Program-made: the position numbers and the translations under genes
Source: Clostridiaceae bacterium HFYG-1003
GTDB lineage: Bacteria; Bacillota; Clostridia; Clostridiales; Clostridiaceae
Direction: 5' to 3'
DNA: 64,000 bases
Assembly: GCA_024579835.1 (NCBI GenBank)
Contig: CP102060.1
Coordinates: 1,550,001-1,614,000 of the forward strand
Shown: positions 33,649-43,986 of the stretch, piece by piece
Numbering within the stretch: position 1 is the stretch's first letter
How the letters are laid out: each line of letters starts with the position of its first letter
The notes under the pieces: model-generated
What the model saw: only the letters and a program-made list of their open reading frames with translations
The model's database searches: none
What the model was told of the DNA's origin: nothing

Positions 33649-36072
33649 TTAGTCTGGATAACGTTTCAGGTCCAGCTTTTTTTCCATTTCCAGGACGCGC
33701 AGTGTTATTTTAATCACCGAGTCCGGGTTCAGGGACATGGAATCAATGTGGTTTTCAACCAGGAATTCCGCGAACTCCGGGTAATCACTGGGAGCCTGAC
33801 CGCAGATCCCAATGTGGCTGTGGTTTCGCTGCGAGCCTTTGATGGCCATTGATATCATCTGATAGACTCCTGGATCCCGCTCGTCAAAATCGTGAGCTAC
33901 CAGGACTGAGTCCCGGTCCACGCCAAGTGTCAGCTGCGTCAGGTCATTGGAGCCAATGGAGAAACCATCAAAGACCCGGCTGAAGTCATCGGCCAGAATG
34001 ACATTATTCGGGATTTCACACATGACATAGACTTCCAGGCCGTTCTCGCCTCGGCGCAAACCATTATCGGCCATTTCCGCCAGTACTTTTTCAGCTTCTT
34101 CGACTCTGCGGCAAAACGGAATCATCAGGATGACATTGGTCAGACCCATTTCTTCCCGTACCTTTTTCATGGCGCGGCACTCCAGTGCGAATCCTTCCCG
34201 GTACTTATCATCATAGTAACGGGCCGCGCCCCGGAATCCGATCATCGGGTTTTCTTCCTTCGGTTCAAAGGACTGTCCCCCGATCAGGCTGGCATATTCA
34301 TTTGTCTTGAAGTCACTCATGCGCACGATGACCGGTTTGGGGTAGAACGCGGCGGCAATGGTACCAACCCCGTAAGCCAGCTTGTCGATAAAATAATCCG
34401 CTTTGGAGGAATAACCATAGGTCAGCTCTTCAATCGTTGCAAAATCCGCTTGATCCGTCACTCGTTCCGGATGAACCAGCGCCATGGGATGGATTTTGAT
34501 GAAATCATTGATGATGAATTCCATTCTCGCCAGGCCCACTCCGTCATTGGGGATCATCGAGCAGGAAAATGCCTGATCCGGATTCCCCAGATTCATCATG
34601 ATTTTGGTCTGAGGTCGTTTCAAGTCCGTCAGCTGGAATGTTTCCACATGGAACGGAATCATTCCCTGATATACCTTTCCTTCATCGCCCTGGGCGCAGC
34701 AGACTGTGATTTCATCCCCCGTCTGGACCGTTTCTGTCACCTTTGTCGTACCAACGACAGCGGGGATGCCAAGTTCGCGACTCACGATCGCTGCATGGCA
34801 GGTTCTGCCGCCTTTATTGGTTACGATGGCGGCTGCGGTTTTCATAACGGGTTCCCAGTCTGGTGAGGTCGAGTCCGCCACCAGGATTTCACCTGGGACA
34901 AACTCCCTCAGTTCCTTCACATCTTTAATGGTTCGTGCCCTGCCGCTGCCAATTTTCTCTCCGATGCTTTTTCCGGCTGCGAGAATAGTCCCTTTGCCAT
35001 CCAAATGGAAGGTTTCAAGATAATCTTTGGCTTTGGCCGACTGAACCGTTTCCGGCCGCGCCTGCACAATATACAGTTCGCCGGTCAGGCCATCCTTTGC
35101 CCACTCGATGTCCATCGGGACATTCATGCCGGCTTTTGCCGAATAATGCTCCTCGATCGTCGGGCCATAGCCCGCCAGCTCCAGAATGGCGTCTTCCGAC
35201 ACACAGAAGGCCTTTCGTTCAGGCTCCGAAACATTCACGGTGCGGGTCAGGTGTTTGGAATCACCCTGACTGTATATCATTTTGTTTTTTTATCGCCCAG
35301 ATTTTTTCGAATAATCGCCCGACAACCCTCACGGAATGTTGGCTTGAAGACATAATACTCATCCGGGTTCACGGCTCCCTGAACGATGGTTTCTCCCAAT
35401 CCATAACAGGCGGTGATCATAACCACATCCCGAAAGCCGGTTTCGGTGTCAATCGTAAACAGAACCCCACTGGTGGCCAGATCGAACCGAACCATTTTCA
35501 TGATGCCGATTGACAGTGCCACTTTAAAATGATCGAATCCATGATCGATCCGATAGGAGATCGCCCGATCCGTAAACAGGGAGGCAAAGCACTTGGCGCA
35601 GGCTTCTCGGAGAGCCTGTTCTCCCCTTATGTTCAAATACGTTTCCTGCTGACCGGCAAAGGAGGCCGTCGGCAGATCCACGGCCGTTGCGGAACTGCGC
35701 ACGGCTACATCCGCTGCCTCGCCATACTCCTCGCAAAGTGTCCGGTAAGCTTCTTGAATTTCTGTCCAGACAGGATCCGGCAATCCGGCTCCGATGATGA
35801 GATCTCTGGCTTTCTTCGCCCGCAAGGCAAAGTCCGTTAAATCCTTCTTATCGATCCCGCCCATCAGATCCTTCAGTTCCTTCATCAAGCCATCGGTTCC
35901 CACCAGGTCCCAGTAGGCCGCTGCGGTTACGGCAAAGTCATTGGGAATCTTGATCCCCTTCGGCGTCAGTTCATGGTACATCTCCCCCAGGGAAGCGTTC
36001 TTCCCTCCCACCAGCGGGATATTCTCAATCCTGATTTCTTCAAACCAGCGAATATATTTCAGAATATTTCAT
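33649..36072 (-). pseudogene. ppsA: Phosphoenolpyruvate synthase with two frame breaks
   Basis: Together the pieces cover a normal ~800-residue PEP synthase (pyruvate + ATP to PEP, gluconeogenesis). The N-terminal ATP-grasp part has GGKNASLGEM and the phosphohistidine domain has KGGRTCHAAIVSRELG with the catalytic His; the C-terminal barrel has GSNDLTQLTLGVDRD. Break 1: the ATG at 36072 behind AGGAGGG reads only ten codons; KYIRWFEEI... follows in another frame. Break 2: at 35277-35290 the frame ends after GDKKTK and the rest begins MIYSQGDSK, overlapping as ATGA after an A7 run. Pseudogene, assembly error or recoding are all possible. The pieces alone span 35277-36011 and 33649-35280. Confidence 0.85.
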
Positions 36073-36331
36073 TGGTCTACCCTCCTGTTATGAACAAGAG
36101 TCGATTTGTGTTTCCCGTATCCTTGAATGAACGTACTGCGGTGATGATTCGGATGTTTTCCGTCAACTGCTGATCCGAGGCTGAAATACTGTCTTTGCTG
36201 CTCGATCCGTGATCATTTCCCGGTGAGTTCCGATGTATCCTGATGCCTTGTTCCAATTCAATCGGTGATGTTCCCTGCGATGATTCACTGCCGTTTCGCC
36301 AAGCTTTGTTTTTTGCTGTTCAGGCAGTTCC

Positions 36332-36982
36332 CTATTCGGAGGATCGATGACTGGTTCGAGATTTTTTCAGGATCGCGATGACTTCCGCATCGTCCACCTG
36401 ATCAAACATCCGATAATACGCCCCCACCGCGCCCAGATAATAAGGATCAATCTCCAACGAAACGAGCTCATCAGCCATTGTCATCAGGGTTGCGGCGACA
36501 TCCTCCGGTGCAACCGGAATCGCCACTACTACTTTTGCCGGGCTGCGGCTCTTCAGTTCCTCTACAGCGGCCATCATGGTCAGTCCGGTAGCGATTCCGT
36601 CATCCACGATGATTGCCGTCTTGGCGGTTACATCCGGCCGGCTGTCATCTCCGAGATATTTTTGCCGACGCCGCCGGATCTCCTTCCGGATCCGTTCGAC
36701 TTCTCCCTGAAACCACGCTTCATTGATTCGCTCCACTTCTCTGGTGTTGCAGACCGGCTCCCCATCTTCGGCAATGTCCCCAATGGCATATTCGGGATTC
36801 ATCGGGTGACCGATTTTCTTTGTAATAATCAGATCCAGCGGCGCGCTCAGCTCTCTGGCAATCTCAGCTCCCAGCACGACTCCGCCCCGGGGCAGCGCAA
36901 ATACGATGACGTCTGCCTCACGGTATTTTTTCAGAACCTGGGCCAACCGTTGTCCCGCGTCTTTCCGATCCTGAAACAGCAT
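36332..36982 (-). CDS. Phosphoribosyltransferase family protein
   Basis: A 216-residue type I PRTase-fold protein. The PRPP-binding loop IIVDDGIATGLTM is at about 120-132, and FALPRGGVVLGAEIA near 29-43 is the conserved beginning of the predicted phosphoribosyltransferase group seen in many bacteria next to dienelactone hydrolases. Substrate unknown. The frame extends to 37288 but the part above 36991 has no domain character; the ATG at 36982 has GGAG nine bases upstream, and 36991 is the alternative. Confidence 0.8.
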   Translation of the reverse strand: MLFQDRKDAGQRLAQVLKKYREADVIVFALPRGGVVLGAEIARELSAPLDLIITKKIGHPMNPEYAIGDIAEDGEPVCNTREVERINEAWFQGEVERIRKEIRRRRQKYLGDDSRPDVTAKTAIIVDDGIATGLTMMAAVEELKSRSPAKVVVAIPVAPEDVAATLMTMADELVSLEIDPYYLGAVGAYYRMFDQVDDAEVIAILKKSRTSHRSSE

Positions 36983-37208
36983 ATTCACCATCTCCGTTTT
37001 ACTTGAATATTCTGAATTTGTTATCTTAATAGTATTCTTTTGATGAAGAAAAGTAAATAAACAGACGCCCCAATCTGCCCGAACAGGGGAAGTGCTATAT
37101 CTCCATACTGGTTGATGGAAGCCTTGATTCCACTTGCATTGAACTGCCTGAACGTGCAAAGAAGCCGCCCGGATCCGATCCGATCCGAACGACTTCCAAC
37201 CAGTGATT

Positions 37209-39155
37209 CTATTCGCTCTCGACGGCCCGGACTGCCCGGAGCAGTTCTCCCACACTCCAGGCCTGGGCAAAGCAGCCACGGGAAACATTGGGGTTCAGTC
37301 CGTCGTAGATTTCCGGGAGCTGACCGACACAGCCTTCCCTCAGCGCGCTGCTGAGCTGATCCAGCTGTTCTATGACGATCTGTCTGGACTGGTCGCTGTA
37401 CCGATGGACTTTCAAGTATGCCAGATAATAGGCACCCAGCGGGAAAGTCCAGACCGTTCCCTGATGATAAGCATTGTCCCGGTCCCAGAGGGATCCGCCG
37501 TAATTGGGCTTAAACTCGGGATCCTTCGGGGACAACGATCTGAGCCCGTAAGGAGTATGCAGATGCCGGTAAACTGCATGAAGCACCTGAAGCTCCTCCG
37601 TCTGATCCAGCATGCCGAAGGGCAGGGACAGCGCCCAGATCTGATTGCAGCGGATCTGGTCATCGCAGGGCTGACCGGACACAACATCCTTCAGGCAACC
37701 CTCTTTGGAATTCCAGAATTGCTGGCGGAATGACTGTCTGACCCGTTCCGCCAGATTCAGGAACCGCTCCGGATTCCCCTGTCCGGTTAATTCAGCAAAT
37801 CGGGCCATGATCCTGAGATCGTTGTACCAGTAGGCATTGATTTCAACGGGCTTGCCGTGCCTGGGGGTTGGCAGAATATCCTGGATCCGAACGTCCATCC
37901 AGGTCACCTGGTCATAGCCGGAACCGGCTGAAATCAGGCCATCCTCATTCATTCGGATATCGAAATCCGTCCCCGTTTCATACCAGTCAATGATCTCCTG
38001 CATGACGGGCATTGCTTCACGGACAAAGTCCTCATCCAGAAACCGGAGGTAATACTCATAGACGGCACAGATAAACAGCAGTGAAGCATCCACCGTGTTG
38101 TACCGGGGGTCCTCCGCCCCGTCAGGGAACATGTTCGGCATGATGCCTTTGCGGATATACTTCATGAATGTCCGGAAGATGCTTTTGGCATCCTCTGCCC
38201 GACCGGTGGCCACACAGCATCCCATGACCGCGATCATGGTATCACGCCCCCAATCTCCGAAAAAGGGATACCCGGCAATGATGGTACGAGAGCCCGTGGA
38301 AGCCCGGTCGACAATAAAAGCATCCGCTGCCTGAGTGAACGTGCGTCCCAGCTCTGAGGTCAGTCCGGCCGTGTCAGCCAGCTGATCCCGACGTCTCAGA
38401 ATTGCTGCGGCCAGCTCATCCGGGGTCTCATGAATCGGATCCATGCTGTAAATGAGATAAGCGGTGCGGACTTCGCCCGGCTCCAGTTCACAGGCAAAGT
38501 AGTGGCTGGAGTGCATGGAGCCCACAAACTCCCGGCCATCCCGTTCATCCTGCTCAAAATAGAGATTCTCCACGAAGAACGGTTCCTCCTGGGTTAAGGG
38601 GAGATCGGATTTGAAATACAGCTTGTAGCCGTTGCTGCTGATCTGACCATCGCCGATCAGAAATTCCTGCGCGGCCTCCGGCATGACTCCTTTCGGCGTG
38701 AATCGAAACCAGGGCCGCAGGCGAATCTGCACCTGGGACTGATTCTGATTTTCGAGGACAAACCTTGCCATGACCAGGTTCGATTCATACTTCATCAGGA
38801 TGGATCGCTTCACCCGAACGCCCTCAACCTGGTAATCCCATTCGGGCCAGGCACCCACTGAGAAGCTGTTGAGCCAGCGGCAGCCATACTGGTTTTTTGC
38901 CGGATCCAGATATTCCTGACTGGTCAGCTCCACATCCGTTCCGTCAATTCGGACCACAGCTTCCAGTTTTGTCACAAACTGCACCCATTCATTCGGAGCT
39001 TTCACGGCCCCCATCAGCAGCCCGTGTTCATTTCGGGCCAAAGAATCGATCATAGTGACACTGGAATAGCCTCCCAGCCGATTCGTCAGCAGATAACAGT
39101 TCTCCTGACCCCGTCTCAGATCCTTCCAGTCATGTTTCCCATAGCTGAATTTCAT
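37209..39155 (-). CDS. Glycogen debranching-type amylo-alpha-1,6-glucosidase
   Basis: A 648-residue enzyme of the archaeal/bacterial GDE group (GH133 type). The N-terminal beta-sandwich domain (about 1-270) opens RLGGYSSVTMIDSLAR-like, and the alpha/alpha barrel (290-640) carries PFFGDWGRDTMIA and AGSGYDQVTWMDVR, where the acid catalyst aspartates lie. It should cleave alpha-1,6 branches of glycogen or maltodextrin in the cytoplasm. An AAGGAG site supports the start. Followed closely on the same strand by nothing related; glg genes are not in the window. Confidence 0.9.
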   Translation of the reverse strand: MKFSYGKHDWKDLRRGQENCYLLTNRLGGYSSVTMIDSLARNEHGLLMGAVKAPNEWVQFVTKLEAVVRIDGTDVELTSQEYLDPAKNQYGCRWLNSFSVGAWPEWDYQVEGVRVKRSILMKYESNLVMARFVLENQNQSQVQIRLRPWFRFTPKGVMPEAAQEFLIGDGQISSNGYKLYFKSDLPLTQEEPFFVENLYFEQDERDGREFVGSMHSSHYFACELEPGEVRTAYLIYSMDPIHETPDELAAAILRRRDQLADTAGLTSELGRTFTQAADAFIVDRASTGSRTIIAGYPFFGDWGRDTMIAVMGCCVATGRAEDAKSIFRTFMKYIRKGIMPNMFPDGAEDPRYNTVDASLLFICAVYEYYLRFLDEDFVREAMPVMQEIIDWYETGTDFDIRMNEDGLISAGSGYDQVTWMDVRIQDILPTPRHGKPVEINAYWYNDLRIMARFAELTGQGNPERFLNLAERVRQSFRQQFWNSKEGCLKDVVSGQPCDDQIRCNQIWALSLPFGMLDQTEELQVLHAVYRHLHTPYGLRSLSPKDPEFKPNYGGSLWDRDNAYHQGTVWTFPLGAYYLAYLKVHRYSDQSRQIVIEQLDQLSSALREGCVGQLPEIYDGLNPNVSRGCFAQAWSVGELLRAVRAVESE

Positions 39156-39181
39156 ATTCTTCTCCTTGCCCTTCCCAAGAT

Positions 39182-39553
39182 CTATTTTTTCTTTTTCCAG
39201 CGATAAGCCTCTTCCAGCCAGCCCATCAGCTTCTCATCCAGCTCTTCCCGGCTGCCCAAAATGGTGTGGTGCGTCCACCGGCCTGGATAGGGCTCTGTCG
39301 TATCGATCAGCCGCGAATGTCTGATTTCCCGGTTCAGGCCAAAGCTCACGATCAGATAGTGCTCCGGTCGGCCTTTGATCCCGGAACGAATCGGAAGCCA
39401 GGCCCAGGCAAAGGGCCGGTCATTCCAAAAGGCAATTTGGGAGCGGGATACCCTGGCGGTGATGTCCGGATGACGCTCGATCAATGCCTGTTCCAGGCTC
39501 TGATAGAGATCCATGACTTCCCGATGGTTCTCAAAGAATCGCTCTTTCTCCAT
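39182..39553 (-). CDS. DUF5655-like small protein
   Basis: A 123-residue soluble protein. RVSRSQIAFWNDRPFAWAW in the middle and a C-terminal helix with basic tail fit the DUF5655 family, which has no known function but often occurs with DNA-binding or nuclease-like neighbours. Between acetyltransferase and debranching genes on the same strand, 26 bases before the latter, so perhaps co-transcribed. Confidence 0.65.
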   Translation of the reverse strand: MEKERFFENHREVMDLYQSLEQALIERHPDITARVSRSQIAFWNDRPFAWAWLPIRSGIKGRPEHYLIVSFGLNREIRHSRLIDTTEPYPGRWTHHTILGSREELDEKLMGWLEEAYRWKKKK

Positions 39554-39597
39554 ATCCTCAGTCTCCTTCGATCCGTTCCTCAGCTGAGCCGGAATAG

Positions 39598-40374
39598 CTA
39601 AAACTTAATCAGCAGTTCTGTCGATTCTGTCATTTTTTCAAATCCCAGCTTCTGGTACATTTCCCGGGCGGTTTCCTTGGCGTCTGCTGTCAGAAACACC
39701 AGATCACATCCCTGGTGATAAGCTCTCAGTGCCAGAGATTTCAGGAGCGAGGTCCCAATGCCCTGTCTGCGATACTCCGGGTCGACCGTGAAGTCTTCCA
39801 AAGTACAGGTCGTCCCATTCGAGTAAAAATCGCAGGATCCCACCGCCTCCCAGTCCAGGAGGGCCAAATACTGATCCGGACCTGAATCGCTCAGATAAAC
39901 CTGGCTTCGCCGCTGAAACCGCCGCTGCGTGAAATCCAGGGACTCTCCGTCTTCACACAGTTCATCCAGTTCCGCAGCCTCATCCAGCAGCAGTTCGGAT
40001 ACACGAATGATCTCCAGATCCTCCCGTTCAGGCAGGCGCTGCACGACTACAAGCGGCAGCCGGTAATACTCAATATCGGTGGCTCCGTCGCGGTATCGCT
40101 CCGGAATGTCCGTGTGATCCACCGCCGCAGGAAACTTCAGCATCAGGAAATCCTTGCCCCCCTGCTTTCTCCGTTCGATTTCCCGTTCGATGAAACTCGC
40201 CAGTTCATCCTTGGCAAGCGGTTCTCGAATCAGTGTGAAGTTATGGGAATACATATCATGGATCAAGTCATCCTGGTATCGACTGACCCCCTGGTCATCC
40301 GTCCGCTCGCAGAATTCCTCATAATATTCCTCTTCCAGCTGGTGCATTCTTGGAATCCATTCCTCAATCATCAT
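39598..40374 (-). CDS. GNAT family N-acetyltransferase
   Basis: A 258-residue protein. The acetyl-CoA-binding motif VDPEYRRQGIGTSLL is at about 197-211 and the C-terminal strand LGFEKMTES follows; the first ~125 residues form a separate N-terminal domain with YYRLPLVVVQRL. The target cannot be inferred. Two consecutive ATGs begin the gene. Confidence 0.8.
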   Translation of the reverse strand: MMIEEWIPRMHQLEEEYYEEFCERTDDQGVSRYQDDLIHDMYSHNFTLIREPLAKDELASFIEREIERRKQGGKDFLMLKFPAAVDHTDIPERYRDGATDIEYYRLPLVVVQRLPEREDLEIIRVSELLLDEAAELDELCEDGESLDFTQRRFQRRSQVYLSDSGPDQYLALLDWEAVGSCDFYSNGTTCTLEDFTVDPEYRRQGIGTSLLKSLALRAYHQGCDLVFLTADAKETAREMYQKLGFEKMTESTELLIKF

Positions 40375-40420
40375 TAATTATTAATCCTCCAATATTACTT
40401 ATTTGTCAGACTGCCAGTCC

Positions 40421-40520
40421 GGCTGTCTGTCTATGTAAATGTCTGTCTGTCTATGTGGATGTCTGTCTGTCTATGTGGAAGTCTGTCTGCCTGCGTGTCG
40501 GTCTGTCCATTTGTCGGTCA
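40421..40520. repeat. 20-bp tandem repeat, five units
   Basis: Five 20-base units (GTCTGTCTGTCTATGTGGAT type) run without gaps at 40421-40520, the first three nearly identical and the last two diverged. Each unit itself contains GTCT tetranucleotide runs. The spacer 40375-40789 holds no supported gene. Confidence 0.9.
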
Positions 40521-40749
40521 CAAAATAACTCTCGAGACGGATGAGCGATGAAGCTTGTCTTTCTGACTTGACTTGCCTCATACAACCAGCATTGATGATC
40601 CGGACGGAAGCAGGAGCAGCTCATAATAATCCGTTCTTTTGGGTCCACTTTATTCAGCAGGATCATGCTGTGTTTCTGTTCATCAATTAATCTCATGAAA
40701 TTCTGTTTTTTCAAAAATGGGCAGCCGCCCCCGGCGCTTTTTTTGCATC

Positions 40750-40783
40750 GAGCTCCCGTGATTTCATTGTATCACGGGAGCTC
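40750..40783 (-). terminator. Perfect 13-bp hairpin after the deacetylase gene
   Basis: GAGCTCCCGTGAT and ATCACGGGAGCTC pair perfectly around an 8-base loop, a few bases after the minus-strand stop at 40790. There is no T-tract on that strand. Confidence 0.75.
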
Positions 40784-40789
40784 GGGTGT

Positions 40790-42034
40790 TTACTCTGTAT
40801 GGTTTTGAGCTTTCGGCAGCCATTTTGTCATTAAGACATCTCGGGTCATCCAGACCATCTTGGGCTGACCCATATGTGTGCCTTCATTTTGGGGATGGTA
40901 GACTTTCAGAATCAGTCTCTGCATGAATCCAATCCAGCGATTGTGAAGAGTATCTTCCAGTTCGGTCACCTCAAACCCCAACCCTTTCAGTCCCCGATTG
41001 AGCAGTGTTTTGCTGACCAGAACCTGGATATCCTGATACTCCGGCTGCTGTTGGATATAGCGGGCAAGCACCGGCAGGGAATTTTTTGTCTGGCGCAGAA
41101 CTCCGATCGCAATCCGAACAGGGTCCGTTTCTGCGGTCTGCAGCCGGGGGCTGTTCACATGAAGCTCCAGTACCCGGTCGCCTGCTTGGGCAATCAGATC
41201 GCCTGCTTCATTCACCAGATCCGGTCCGTCATACTGAATGGGATTGATTCGATAAATATTGACATCATCAATGTTGATAATACCCATCTGCCTGGCGTAA
41301 AAGCGCTCCCAGGTTTCCCACAGCCGGTACATCAGTCGCCTGGACCAGGTCCAGTCCGGCAATTCCAGTGGAACGATGGGAAGTCTGGCCTCCCTGGTAA
41401 TCAGATGAATCAGCTGCTCCGTGGCTTTGAGTGTCTGGCGTGCTTTCCCAGTCCGGTCTCCGTCATGGAGCAGCAGGATGCTTCCATCGCGCAGTCCCGG
41501 ACGAATCCGTTCCAGTATCTCCTGCTCTGAGGACGCGTTCCAGTCATGACCTTCCAGGCTCCAGTGAATTGCTTTTATGCCATGGGTTTTCACCCAGATC
41601 AGGCTGATCAGATTAAACACGCCCCAGGGCGGCCGCATCCATACCACCGGACCTCCGGTGATTGCCTCCAGCACCTGTTTTCCCTTGGTCCAGTTCTGCC
41701 ATGTCCGGAATGGTCCCATCCGCCAGCCATGCTGATGAACCATCCCGTGCAGGCCAATCTGATGACCCTGCTCCAGAATTTCCTTGACAATCTCCGGATG
41801 GCGCTGAGCCTGTTCCGCCACAAGAAAAAACACTCCTTGAGTTTCATTCTCTTTCAGCAAATCCAGAAATTTCCCAGTATGATCCGGGTCCGGGCCATCA
41901 TCAAAAGTGAGTACCACGCCCGCTCGATAATGCCGCTTCCATGCTCCGATTCCCATTCGATGCGGGAAAAAATCCGAAATCACAGTATACAGCAGGATGA
42001 GTGCAATGATGATTCCAACGATAATCCAATCCAC
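40790..42034 (-). CDS. Membrane-anchored polysaccharide deacetylase (NodB domain) with C-terminal extension
   Basis: A 414-residue protein. One N-terminal transmembrane segment (residues 3-20) is followed by a NodB deacetylase domain (about 38-230) with TFDDGPDPDHT, HGMVHQHGWRMG and WMRPPWG carrying the metal-binding aspartate and histidines. The C-terminal ~170 residues form a separate domain like that of YkoP-type proteins. It likely deacetylates a cell-wall or exopolysaccharide sugar at the outer face. It precedes a GNAT gene on the same strand. Confidence 0.87.
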   Translation of the reverse strand: MDWIIVGIIIALILLYTVISDFFPHRMGIGAWKRHYRAGVVLTFDDGPDPDHTGKFLDLLKENETQGVFFLVAEQAQRHPEIVKEILEQGHQIGLHGMVHQHGWRMGPFRTWQNWTKGKQVLEAITGGPVVWMRPPWGVFNLISLIWVKTHGIKAIHWSLEGHDWNASSEQEILERIRPGLRDGSILLLHDGDRTGKARQTLKATEQLIHLITREARLPIVPLELPDWTWSRRLMYRLWETWERFYARQMGIINIDDVNIYRINPIQYDGPDLVNEAGDLIAQAGDRVLELHVNSPRLQTAETDPVRIAIGVLRQTKNSLPVLARYIQQQPEYQDIQVLVSKTLLNRGLKGLGFEVTELEDTLHNRWIGFMQRLILKVYHPQNEGTHMGQPKMVWMTRDVLMTKWLPKAQNHTE

Positions 42035-42132
42035 ACAGACACCTTCCTTCTGCGGTACTTAATCCAATCAACAACCTGCCAGGATACAGCCGAACCCCGG
42101 AACAACACCCGGATGTTCGATCTGAAATCCGT

Positions 42133-42732
42133 TCACTCTTTGCTTTCGCATTCAGGCTCTGGCCTGTATTCTCTCCTGAGGATGGCCATCTGGTGGACAT
42201 CCACCGGCCTTCCATTAAAATAAAATGCCTCCCGGCTGGTTCCTTCCAAGACAAAGCCGGTTTTCCGGTATACCGCCAGGGCTCTGGGATTGAAATCAAA
42301 CACTTCCAGCTGAATTCGGTTCAGGTTCAGGGCTTCAAAACCATAGCGCACAAACAGGCGAATGGCTTCCTGTCCCAGTCCGCGATTTCGCCCAGGTGCT
42401 CCGATCAGAATCCGAAAGTTGACGCACCGGGCTTTTTCGTCCCAGTCATTAAAGACAACTTCCCCCACCAGCTGACCGGTGGCGCGGTCTACGATGGCCA
42501 AATCCAGACGGTCGGTCTGTTCGTTCCTGGTCTCATACCATTGGCTGACCCGCCGGGTTTCCTCATGGGATAACGCCTGGGCGCCTTCTTCATCCGAAGT
42601 ACAGGATCCGGTCAGTTTTTGCAGTTCCGGGTCGGCTAGAATCTTCAGCATGAGCTCCCCGTCGCCTGGTTCAAAGGGGCGCAGGATCACCCGATCCCCT
42701 CGCAAAGTCGGCTTAATGCGTAAATCACTCAA
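42133..42732 (-). CDS. RimJ/RimL-type GNAT acetyltransferase
   Basis: A 199-residue acetyltransferase. The order LGQEAIRLFVRYGFEALNLNR (split: GRNRGLGQEA then FEALNLNRIQL) and AVYRKTGFVLEG are the acetyl-CoA and C-terminal motifs of the RimJ/RimL subgroup, which acetylates ribosomal protein N-termini, amino acids or antibiotics. Complete length; specific substrate unknown. Confidence 0.85.
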   Translation of the reverse strand: MSDLRIKPTLRGDRVILRPFEPGDGELMLKILADPELQKLTGSCTSDEEGAQALSHEETRRVSQWYETRNEQTDRLDLAIVDRATGQLVGEVVFNDWDEKARCVNFRILIGAPGRNRGLGQEAIRLFVRYGFEALNLNRIQLEVFDFNPRALAVYRKTGFVLEGTSREAFYFNGRPVDVHQMAILRREYRPEPECESKE

Positions 42733-42802
42733 TGTTTGGTAGTCTCCTCTTTCAAGTTAATTTCACCAGGATCGTTCCTCCCCGGGATGAGATTCGCTTC
42801 TG

Positions 42803-43885
42803 CTATATTCCGGTTCCCGATTGATCAAACAGCAGATCCTGAATCTTTCGATGCAGAGCCCAGACATCCGCTCCCTGATTGGCCAGAAGGACAATGCTCC
42901 GGTCAGCTTGCGGGTAATAGGCTGCCATGGCCGCAACCCCTTCATTCATCCCATCTTTTCGCAGGCAAAGAATCGTTTCTCCGCTTTCAATGAATTCAAA
43001 GCCAAATCCATTGCGAATCGTCGCATCGGGGAATCGGCTCCAACGGTAGGGCCTGGACTGAATAATCCGGGGTGTTTGAAATAAATCGGTATATGTCGGA
43101 TTCAGCAGTTCCCCGAAGTGTACCTTGCGCAGAAAGCGGTCCAGATCCGTGACGGTGGAATAGGCTCCGCCATCCGGTGAGCCGATGGGCGGATAGGAAT
43201 AGATATTTTTCTTCCAGCCTATGATCATCCCCTGTTCATCCCGCAGGTCAATGTATCCTTCCGCTACATCCGGGTCGATCCCGTCCATCGCGAAGAAACC
43301 GGACCGATCCATTCCGAGACGATCAAAAATCTCGGTCTGAACAAAGTCACGGTAGGTCCGGCCGGTCACCGCTTCGATGGCCAGTCCCAGCAGGACAAAG
43401 GCGCAGTTGTTGTACCGAACCGCCGTGCCGGCTGGGAACACAGGTGGTTTATAGGCAAACTGCGGCAGGAAGTCCCTGGTTGTTCGGATGGAATAATTCG
43501 GTTTGGTGATGAACAGATCTGAATAGCTTTCTCCCGCCTCTTCATCCGCATCATCCGCGATGCCGGAGGTATGAGTCAGAAGATGGTAAAGGGTGACGTT
43601 ATTCGGAATTTCCGTCCCTTCCAACGAAATCAAATCCGATATCCGGTCTTCCAAACGAAGGGTTCCCTCCTGCGCCAGACGCAGGACCGCTGCTGCCGTA
43701 AACAGCTTGGTTACCGAAGCAATATCAAACCGGGTATCCAGCCGGTTAGGAATGCCATATCCCCGATGAGCCAGTCCAAAGGATCCCTGATAAATTACCT
43801 GGTTTCCCTGCTTGACCAGACAAGCCCCCGAAAAAAGCTCGTCCTGTGCAGCTGCCTCACAATAGCTGCGAATTGTATGTTCCAA
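42803..43885 (-). CDS. Beta-lactamase-family serine hydrolase (class C fold)
   Basis: A 360-residue penicillin-binding-protein-like esterase. The SxxK nucleophile motif is SVTKLF (about residue 56), the YxN motif is YNNCAF (about 160), and an HTSG motif (LLTHTSG) is near 108. No signal peptide is seen, so it is probably a cytoplasmic esterase or peptidase rather than a beta-lactamase. The frame reaches ATG 43906, but the TTG at 43885 has AAGGAG seven bases upstream and gives the normal N-terminus; it is preferred. Confidence 0.82.
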   Translation of the reverse strand: MEHTIRSYCEAAAQDELFSGACLVKQGNQVIYQGSFGLAHRGYGIPNRLDTRFDIASVTKLFTAAAVLRLAQEGTLRLEDRISDLISLEGTEIPNNVTLYHLLTHTSGIADDADEEAGESYSDLFITKPNYSIRTTRDFLPQFAYKPPVFPAGTAVRYNNCAFVLLGLAIEAVTGRTYRDFVQTEIFDRLGMDRSGFFAMDGIDPDVAEGYIDLRDEQGMIIGWKKNIYSYPPIGSPDGGAYSTVTDLDRFLRKVHFGELLNPTYTDLFQTPRIIQSRPYRWSRFPDATIRNGFGFEFIESGETILCLRKDGMNEGVAAMAAYYPQADRSIVLLANQGADVWALHRKIQDLLFDQSGTGI

Positions 43886-43914
43886 GTTGTTTCTCCTTCC
43901 CTCCATGCAAAGAA

Positions 43915-43930
43915 CTGGCCCTGGGGCCAG
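43915..43930 (-). terminator. Short hairpin between flavoprotein and hydrolase genes
   Basis: CTGGCC pairs with GGCCAG around a 4-base loop; on the minus strand TTCTTT follows. Weak. Confidence 0.4.
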
Positions 43931-43986
43931 CTCAATATCTGCGTCAAACCGGCTGCGACAGTTCTCACTTCGTGGCTGGTCTGGGA

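Noticed and set aside
36991-37288. N-terminal extension of the phosphoribosyltransferase frame
   Set aside because: It shows no domain character, and a good ribosome site supports the internal start at 36982.
40451-40714. Minus-strand frame of 87 codons
   Set aside because: Its C-terminal part is the 20-bp repeat, and there is no ribosome site at the start.
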